From the NCBI GenBank assembly GCA_023259235.1, contig JAHFQQ010000132.1:1-9234 (forward strand): a DNA stretch of 9,234 bases, read 5' to 3'. The position numbers and the translations under genes were made by a program. Each line of letters starts with the position of its first letter. Position 1 is the stretch's first letter. This document shows positions 4,270-9,234 of the stretch, in pieces. This DNA comes from Polaromonas sp. (lineage in GTDB: Bacteria > Pseudomonadota > Gammaproteobacteria > Burkholderiales > Burkholderiaceae_C). The notes under the pieces were generated by a model, which was not told where the DNA came from, searched no databases, and was given only the letters and a program-made list of their open reading frames with translations.

Positions 4270-7200
4270 TCAGTCGAAAGGCACCGTAAAAATCAGGTCC
4301 ACGGCGCTTTGCTGGCCGGCCTGCGCGCGCACGGTGAAGCGCTGCGACAGATCATAGAAAACATACAGGGTGCCCAGCGCACCGGAAATGCTGCGCTCGT
4401 AGGCGGCGTAAAAATTGCGTGAAAAGCGCTTGCCCAGTGTGATCGCGCTCTCTGTGGTGGTGCCAGTGGCGCTGCTGGAGGAACCGTGAAATGACAGCTC
4501 ATCGAGTCCGAGCGAGGCGGCCAGCCCGCCCGACAGGCTGCCACTTTTGCTGCCCAGCAGCGCCAGCGCGGCATGCTGCAGCAGCGCGGCTTCGGCGCCG
4601 CCGGCAGCTGAAGGCCGGCCAACCACCAGCCATGACAGTTTTTCAGCGTCCGGCAATTCGGGCTGCGCGTACAGGCGCACGCGCGGCAGCAACGCCGTTC
4701 CGGTGATCTGCACCCCCACGCGCTGCGTCAGGTTGGGGCGAATGGCCAGAATGTCCAGCGCCGGGTTGTCGATGGGCCCGGTGAAGCGCAGCACGCCTTG
4801 CTCTACATCCAGACGCTGGCCGTAGGCGCGGTATTGTCCACCCGCAGTGTGCACCGTTCCTGTCAGGCGCGCCTCGCGCAGCGAATCGCCATAGAGCGCC
4901 AGTGTGCCGCGCACCCGGGTGTCAAGGCCCTTGCCCTGTATCTGCAAGTCGCGGCCCAGATCGATTTGTACGGCCAGCTTGACGGCTCGGGGGCTCTTGT
5001 CTGCTGCTGCACTGGCGGCCGGTGCGCTGGCTTCGGCCGGTGCCTTCTGCCCCGCAGCAGCTCCGTGGGCGCTGCGCACCACCACGTCGTCGCCCAATTG
5101 CGGCGTACCTTCGTCGGGGAGAATGAAGCGCGCCTGATCGACGACCAGTTTGCCGGTCAATTCGGTCTGATCGCCCTTGAGGCTGGCTTGCAGATCGCCC
5201 GACACGGTAAGTTGGCGGTCGGTGCGCAGGCTGGCGCGCAGCCGCTCCAGTGTGGCGCTGAGCGTTACTTGCGGGCGGCCTTCAATCCAGCCGGCTTCGC
5301 CCTGGGCCGTCAGCAGGCCGCCAGTGCCTTTGTCACCAGCGCCTTGCAAGGTGAACTCGTCGATGCGCATGCGCGTGCCGTCGAGCTGGGCGCGCAGGTG
5401 GCCGTTGCCAAACTCGATGCCATCGACAACCGAGCGCAAGGCCAGGTCGCTCGCTTGCAGGTCACCGGTCAGTTGCGGGGCGGTGCGCGTGCCGCCAATA
5501 ACCACATCGGCCGCCAGCGAGCCGCGCAGGCGCCAGCCCGGTGGCGCCAGCACCGACCAGACGCCAATGCGCGGCAGTTGCGCATGCAACTGGCCATTGA
5601 GCGGTGCGCCCGCTGGCCAGAGCCAGCCCCCTGTTCCGGTCCCTGCAGGCGCGCGCGCCAGGCGCGTTTTGAGCTGGCCATCGGCGCTGCCCGCACGTTC
5701 GCTGTCCCAGCGCAGAGCCAGCGTTACGGCCGTGCCAACACTTTCCAGCGAAACCCGTGCCTGCCGCACGCCAGCAGCCACGCGCGCGGTCGTGCCCTGC
5801 GCGGTTTGAGCCTGCACCGTGATGTCACCACCGCTGCGCGCCAGGGTGGCCTTGAGTTGCAGGGTGTCGCCCAGCACAGCGTCCCATTCGCCATCAAACA
5901 GCAGGGTGCCGCCAAGGCCGGCGCCGGCCAACTGCGGGCCGCCCAGCAGTTCCATCCAGGCCATCGGCAAGCCGGTGAGTTTGCCAGCGGTGACTAGTTC
6001 TGCACCGCGCCAGTGAACCGGTTGCCAGGCGAGCGTGGCTTGCGCGGGTGCGATGACTGCCGATTTGGCGGATGGCGCGCTTAGCAAAGCCTCACCGGCA
6101 CCACTTTCAAAGGCGCCGCCAGTGCGTGTTGGCGTCCACTTCAGCGGCACCGCGCCGCGCGTTTCCAGCCGCCATGCGCCAGCGCCCAGAGCAGGGTCTT
6201 CCACACTCACGCGGAGCTGCTTGATGAGGCCTTGCCAGGCAGACTCGGCGACTTTCGCGCCCACTGGCCTGCCGCGCCCGCCCTCGGCCGCCAGTTGCAG
6301 CGCGTAGCGGCGCTGATCGACTTCAATACGGCCTTGCGTGCTGAGTTGCGCCTGGTTCAGGCGGCCCGAGAGCGTGGCTTGCAGAGCGCGGATTTTCAGG
6401 AGGCCCGGGCTGGTGTTGGCCGCGCCGGGTGCCATGGTGCGCCAGTCAAGTGAAGGCACCTCCAGCCGCGCCTGCAGCGCCGGATCAAGCCAGCCACCTA
6501 GCCAACTGGCTGTGAGCTCGGCGCTGCCGCTGGCAGCAGCGCTTTGAAGTGTTACCGGCAGACCCGGCAGTTTTTGCAGCCAGCGCAAGGCCTGCGTGGC
6601 ATCCCGGGCGCGCAGGCGGAAACTTCCGCTGCCGCTGGTTTTTCGCATTTCGCCTTGCAGTGTGGCAGCCAGCCCGGGAGCCGTCAGCGCCAGCTTGCCT
6701 TTGCCGCCCGGAGCAGCGGGATGGACTTCGAGTTGGCCCTTCAGCTCGGCATCATCGGTGCGCACGCGCAGGGTGGACAGCACCAGTGTGCCGCCTGCCT
6801 GCTGCGGGTTCCAGCTTCCGGTGGCACTGGCATCACGCAGAGTCAGTCGGCCCAAGGCGGCACTCTGCCGCGCGGGCGCTCTGGAAGCCGCTGCCTTCAC
6901 GCTGGCGTCAAAATTTGTCGCCGCACCCTGGCTGTGCGCAGTGGCCTGGCCGTCGAGCAGCATCGGGGCGAGCTGCGTGTGCAGCAGCGCCGGGTTGAAG
7001 CGCTGCAGCGTGGCGCGCAAATTCCAGGCCGGTAACGCCCATTCGCCGCTGGCCAGCAGCTCTCCGTTGCCCAGCTGTGCCTTGAGGGTGCGAACGATGG
7101 CTGCGCCATTGCGCCACTCGCCCTGGGTGTCCAGCCGCTCAAGCGGGAGCTTTTGCTGGTCCCATGGGCCGGGTAGCCCATTGGCGAGTTGCAGTTGCAG

Positions 7201-8190
7201 CAACCAGCCGGGGCTGGCGGCCGACTTTGCTGTGCTGTCCAGCGGGCGCACACTGGCGCTACCGGTGAGCAGGGTTTGCGGTGCGCCCGGCCATAGTGCG
7301 GCGAGGTCCAACTCACGAAAGCTCACATCGGCTTGCGGCAAGGGTTGCGCGGCCCAGGGCGTGACGCGGGCGGTGGCGCTGGCGTGGGTCTGCTGCCTGG
7401 TTTTTGCGGTGTCGGCAGCGGACGGCGCGGCCATTTGCAGTTCGGCTTTGACCAGCAGCTCGGTGAGGGGGCCACTTGCCGTGGCGCGGAAAGCCAGCGG
7501 CACGGATGCCCGGCTGTCGGGCAGGGGAATTGCCAGGGCACCCGACAAGCTTGCCTCCAGCGTCAGCGGGCTGCGCGCCGTTACAGCGGCGCGGCCGCTG
7601 TAACGGCCGCCGGCCACCTGCGCACCGAGCAATTCAAGCTGATGCCGCAGGCCGTTGAATTCATAGCGCCCCGAAATACCCGAAGCCGCAAACGCGGCGG
7701 GCCCGGACCAGCGCAACTCGCCCACCGAAAACGCTTCAAGCACGACTGGCAATGGCAGACCCAGCGTAGCGGGTGGGCCTGCGGCGGGCGCGGCGGCAGG
7801 TGCGCGCAGGTCGTTCACGTGCACACTGGCGGCGCTCAGGCGGTCGAGTTTGAGCGTGCCCTGCAGCAGCGACCAGGGCTGCCAGGCCAGCCTGACATCG
7901 CGCGCATCGACGTACAAGCCGTTTTGCTGCCATGCCAGCCTGTCAATGTGGCCGCCCGCACGCAATGAGCCGGTGGCACGCTCGGCGCTCAGGGGCTGCG
8001 ATTGCCCGATCCAGCCAAGCGCAGTGGCCAGTGAACCATCTGTGCCGGCCCACCACCACAGCGCAGTGAGCGCCATCAAGGCCAGCAGCAAAATGCCGCC
8101 CACCGCCCGCGCGGCGGCTTTCAGCCAGCGCCATGCCAGTTTTTCAGGCGCCGCGGCAGGCTCATCCCAAAGAGTGTTTGATGGGTCCAT
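4270..8190 (-). CDS. tamB: TamB, inner-membrane component of the translocation and assembly module
   Basis: This 1306-residue protein is close in size to E. coli TamB (about 1260). It has a short cytoplasmic N-terminus, a single membrane anchor at about residues 29-47 (VGGILLLALMALTALWWW), and then a very long region of alternating polar/apolar beta strands typical of the AsmA/TamB groove-like fold. The C-terminal TamB domain (former DUF490) covers about the last 300 residues, including AEKLSWLVVGRP, the TESAITLGKRFSRNFYAAYE block and a beta ending in FTVPFD. Such proteins bridge the periplasm to TamA and are implicated in outer-membrane protein insertion or lipid transport. The ATG at 8188-8190 overlaps the tamA TGA by one base (TGATG), implying translational coupling. 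A TTG one codon earlier is possible but less likely. An Ala/Ser/Pro-rich tract at 1043-1064 looks like a flexible insertion. Stop TGA at 4272-4270. Confidence 0.95.
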   Translation of the reverse strand: MDPSNTLWDEPAAAPEKLAWRWLKAAARAVGGILLLALMALTALWWWAGTDGSLATALGWIGQSQPLSAERATGSLRAGGHIDRLAWQQNGLYVDARDVRLAWQPWSLLQGTLKLDRLSAASVHVNDLRAPAAAPAAGPPATLGLPLPVVLEAFSVGELRWSGPAAFAASGISGRYEFNGLRHQLELLGAQVAGGRYSGRAAVTARSPLTLEASLSGALAIPLPDSRASVPLAFRATASGPLTELLVKAELQMAAPSAADTAKTRQQTHASATARVTPWAAQPLPQADVSFRELDLAALWPGAPQTLLTGSASVRPLDSTAKSAASPGWLLQLQLANGLPGPWDQQKLPLERLDTQGEWRNGAAIVRTLKAQLGNGELLASGEWALPAWNLRATLQRFNPALLHTQLAPMLLDGQATAHSQGAATNFDASVKAAASRAPARQSAALGRLTLRDASATGSWNPQQAGGTLVLSTLRVRTDDAELKGQLEVHPAAPGGKGKLALTAPGLAATLQGEMRKTSGSGSFRLRARDATQALRWLQKLPGLPVTLQSAAASGSAELTASWLGGWLDPALQARLEVPSLDWRTMAPGAANTSPGLLKIRALQATLSGRLNQAQLSTQGRIEVDQRRYALQLAAEGGRGRPVGAKVAESAWQGLIKQLRVSVEDPALGAGAWRLETRGAVPLKWTPTRTGGAFESGAGEALLSAPSAKSAVIAPAQATLAWQPVHWRGAELVTAGKLTGLPMAWMELLGGPQLAGAGLGGTLLFDGEWDAVLGDTLQLKATLARSGGDITVQAQTAQGTTARVAAGVRQARVSLESVGTAVTLALRWDSERAGSADGQLKTRLARAPAGTGTGGWLWPAGAPLNGQLHAQLPRIGVWSVLAPPGWRLRGSLAADVVIGGTRTAPQLTGDLQASDLALRSVVDGIEFGNGHLRAQLDGTRMRIDEFTLQGAGDKGTGGLLTAQGEAGWIEGRPQVTLSATLERLRASLRTDRQLTVSGDLQASLKGDQTELTGKLVVDQARFILPDEGTPQLGDDVVVRSAHGAAAGQKAPAEASAPAASAAADKSPRAVKLAVQIDLGRDLQIQGKGLDTRVRGTLALYGDSLREARLTGTVHTAGGQYRAYGQRLDVEQGVLRFTGPIDNPALDILAIRPNLTQRVGVQITGTALLPRVRLYAQPELPDAEKLSWLVVGRPSAAGGAEAALLQHAALALLGSKSGSLSGGLAASLGLDELSFHGSSSSATGTTTESAITLGKRFSRNFYAAYERSISGALGTLYVFYDLSQRFTVRAQAGQQSAVDLIFTVPFD

Positions 8191-9234
8191 CAAAAGGCAA
8201 ATCCCACGCTGACGTGCAGTCGCACCCGTTTGACCTTGACGCCATAGGCCAGGTCAATCTGCAAGGGACCGATCGGGCTTCGCCAGCGGACACCCGTGCC
8301 CACGCCGACGGAAAAGCGCAGGTCCTGCGGCTTGTCGGCCACCGCGCCGGCATCGACAAAGAAGGTGTTTTCCCATTCGCTAGGTCGGCCGTCGCGCAGG
8401 ATCGGGCGCTGCCATTCGATGCTGCCAACGGCCATGTAGTGGCCAGGGCCTGTCACGCCATTGCCGAGCGCAATGCCGATATCGCGCAAGCCATAGCCGC
8501 GTACCGTGTTGTCGCCACCGGTGCGAAACAGCTGAGTGCCCGGGATGTGCGCGGTGTCTCTTGCCAGCACGGCACCGGCTTCGGCGCGCAGCGCAATGCG
8601 GCCGCGTTGCAGCGGCTCAACGCCCAGCCAGCGCCCCACGGCGCGGACAAAGGGCTGGCGGTCCTGCCCCAGCGTGGTGCCGCCCCCGAGCTCGAATCCG
8701 AGGCCGTGGCCCTTGTCGGGAAACGGCAGGCTGTCGAAGTAGCGGCCGGTCCAGACGTAGTCGGCCGTCAAGGCCGAGCCGTCGCCGGTGTCCGCCGTGG
8801 AATTGCCGGTCAGCCCCGCGCCGTGTACCGTGGACCTGTCGTACTGCAGGTACATGCCGCGGTCGATCCGGTCGCCGGTCTGCGTTCGGCCAAAGCGCAA
8901 CCGCTGGGCCTGGGTGATCAGTTCACCGTCATCAAGGCGTTCCGCGCGGGCCAGGCCGACCCAGCGCCAGCTCCCTGCGTCGGGGATGGATGTCCACTCG
9001 GTTTGCGCAAAGGGCGATTTTTTGTCCAGTTGCAATTTGGTCGCTGCGCGCCAGTCAATACCGGGCACGCGATGGTGGGTATGTTCGATGGACGCGCGCG
9101 GTCCGCTGTCGGTGGTGATGCCCAGGCCGAACACTACTTTTTGCAGTTTGGCCTCGCGCAGTTGCACCTGCACCGGCGCGGCCAGCGGATCGCTGTCAGG
9201 ATCAATAAAAATATAGGCTGAGTCGAAGTAGCCG
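8190..9234 (-). CDS. tamA: TamA, Omp85-family outer-membrane barrel (C-terminal part; 5' end outside window)
   Basis: The frame is open from the window edge to a TGA at 8192-8190, giving the last 347 residues of a protein that is about 580 residues in E. coli. It begins in the final POTRA domain (GYFDSAYIFIDPDSDP), passes through the linker block VFGLGITTDSGPRASIEHTH, and then forms a 16-strand-type barrel. The L6 lid motif VRGY is at fragment residues 244-247 (8504-8493), within GGDNTVRGYGLRD. The Omp85 ending GVRWRSPIGPLQIDLAYG and a C-terminal Phe (GFAF) mark an outer-membrane barrel recognised by BAM. TamA partners TamB, encoded immediately downstream with a one-base overlap. The N-terminal signal peptide and POTRA1-2 would lie past 9234. 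Confidence 0.95.
   Translation of the reverse strand, partial: GYFDSAYIFIDPDSDPLAAPVQVQLREAKLQKVVFGLGITTDSGPRASIEHTHHRVPGIDWRAATKLQLDKKSPFAQTEWTSIPDAGSWRWVGLARAERLDDGELITQAQRLRFGRTQTGDRIDRGMYLQYDRSTVHGAGLTGNSTADTGDGSALTADYVWTGRYFDSLPFPDKGHGLGFELGGGTTLGQDRQPFVRAVGRWLGVEPLQRGRIALRAEAGAVLARDTAHIPGTQLFRTGGDNTVRGYGLRDIGIALGNGVTGPGHYMAVGSIEWQRPILRDGRPSEWENTFFVDAGAVADKPQDLRFSVGVGTGVRWRSPIGPLQIDLAYGVKVKRVRLHVSVGFAF

Noticed and set aside
4798..5997. A 399-codon plus-strand ORF opposite tamB
   Set aside because: It lies wholly antisense to a well-supported tamB gene, has low-complexity Arg/Ala/Gln composition and no recognisable domain. It is a GC-rich shadow frame.
6596..7603. A 335-codon plus-strand ORF opposite tamB
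   Set aside because: It is antisense to continuous TamB coding sequence, with Ser/Ala/Cys-rich low-complexity translation and no family resemblance.
8191..8193. TTG one codon upstream as an alternative tamB start
   Set aside because: The ATG at 8190 overlaps the tamA stop as TGATG, a common coupling arrangement, so the ATG is preferred.
8133..9221. A 362-codon plus-strand ORF opposite tamA and the start of tamB
   Set aside because: It is antisense to the clear Omp85 barrel motifs of tamA and has no domain or ribosome binding site of its own.
1..9234. CRISPR arrays, transposase or integrase genes, phage or defence systems
   Set aside because: No regularly spaced direct repeats and no coding sequence of these families were seen on either strand. 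The short repeat at 336-395 is single-copy in the window.

Overview
This is high-GC, gene-dense DNA that looks like the chromosome of a betaproteobacterium, most likely Burkholderiales and probably Comamonadaceae. The reasons are the codon bias, a tamA-tamB pair of proteobacterial type, a large Pat-type acetyl-CoA synthetase/GNAT protein, and a short intergenic repeat (about 336-395) that resembles one I associate with Comamonadaceae genomes. The taxonomic call is inference; no search was run.

Layout. Bases 1-39 hold the last 12 codons of an unidentified plus-strand gene. Bases 134-530 are a small gene graveyard: a frameshifted N-terminal piece of a rhodanese-like gene, a C-terminal piece of a YchJ-like gene, a short interspersed repeat ending in a perfect palindrome, and the C-terminal 39 codons of an acyl-CoA dehydrogenase. 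Inverted repeats (539-593) separate this from the 3' end of the minus-strand pat-like gene (612-3290). A 151-base divergent intergenic region follows, then an intact plus-strand single-domain rhodanese (3442-3879). The graveyard fragment at 134 is a diverged copy of the start of this gene.

After a non-coding stretch come a minus-strand rho-independent terminator (4062-4096) and a minus-strand tRNA-Arg with anticodon CCT (4129-4203). The rest of the window is a minus-strand tamA-tamB operon: tamA (5' end beyond the window) overlaps the start of tamB by one base, and tamB ends 66 bases upstream of the tRNA gene.

Functional picture. TamA (an outer-membrane Omp85-family barrel) and TamB (an inner-membrane-anchored periplasm-spanning protein) form the translocation and assembly module, which serves the outer-membrane envelope. 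The Pat-like protein links acyl-CoA metabolism with protein lysine acetylation. Unlike E. coli PatZ as I recall it, it keeps the phospho-histidine motif of ADP-forming acyl-CoA synthetases. The rhodanese is a small cytoplasmic sulfurtransferase candidate. I see no phage, CRISPR, transposase or defence genes and no clearly new multi-gene system. The most unusual part is the fragment mosaic at 134-530, followed by the retained histidine in the Pat-like protein.
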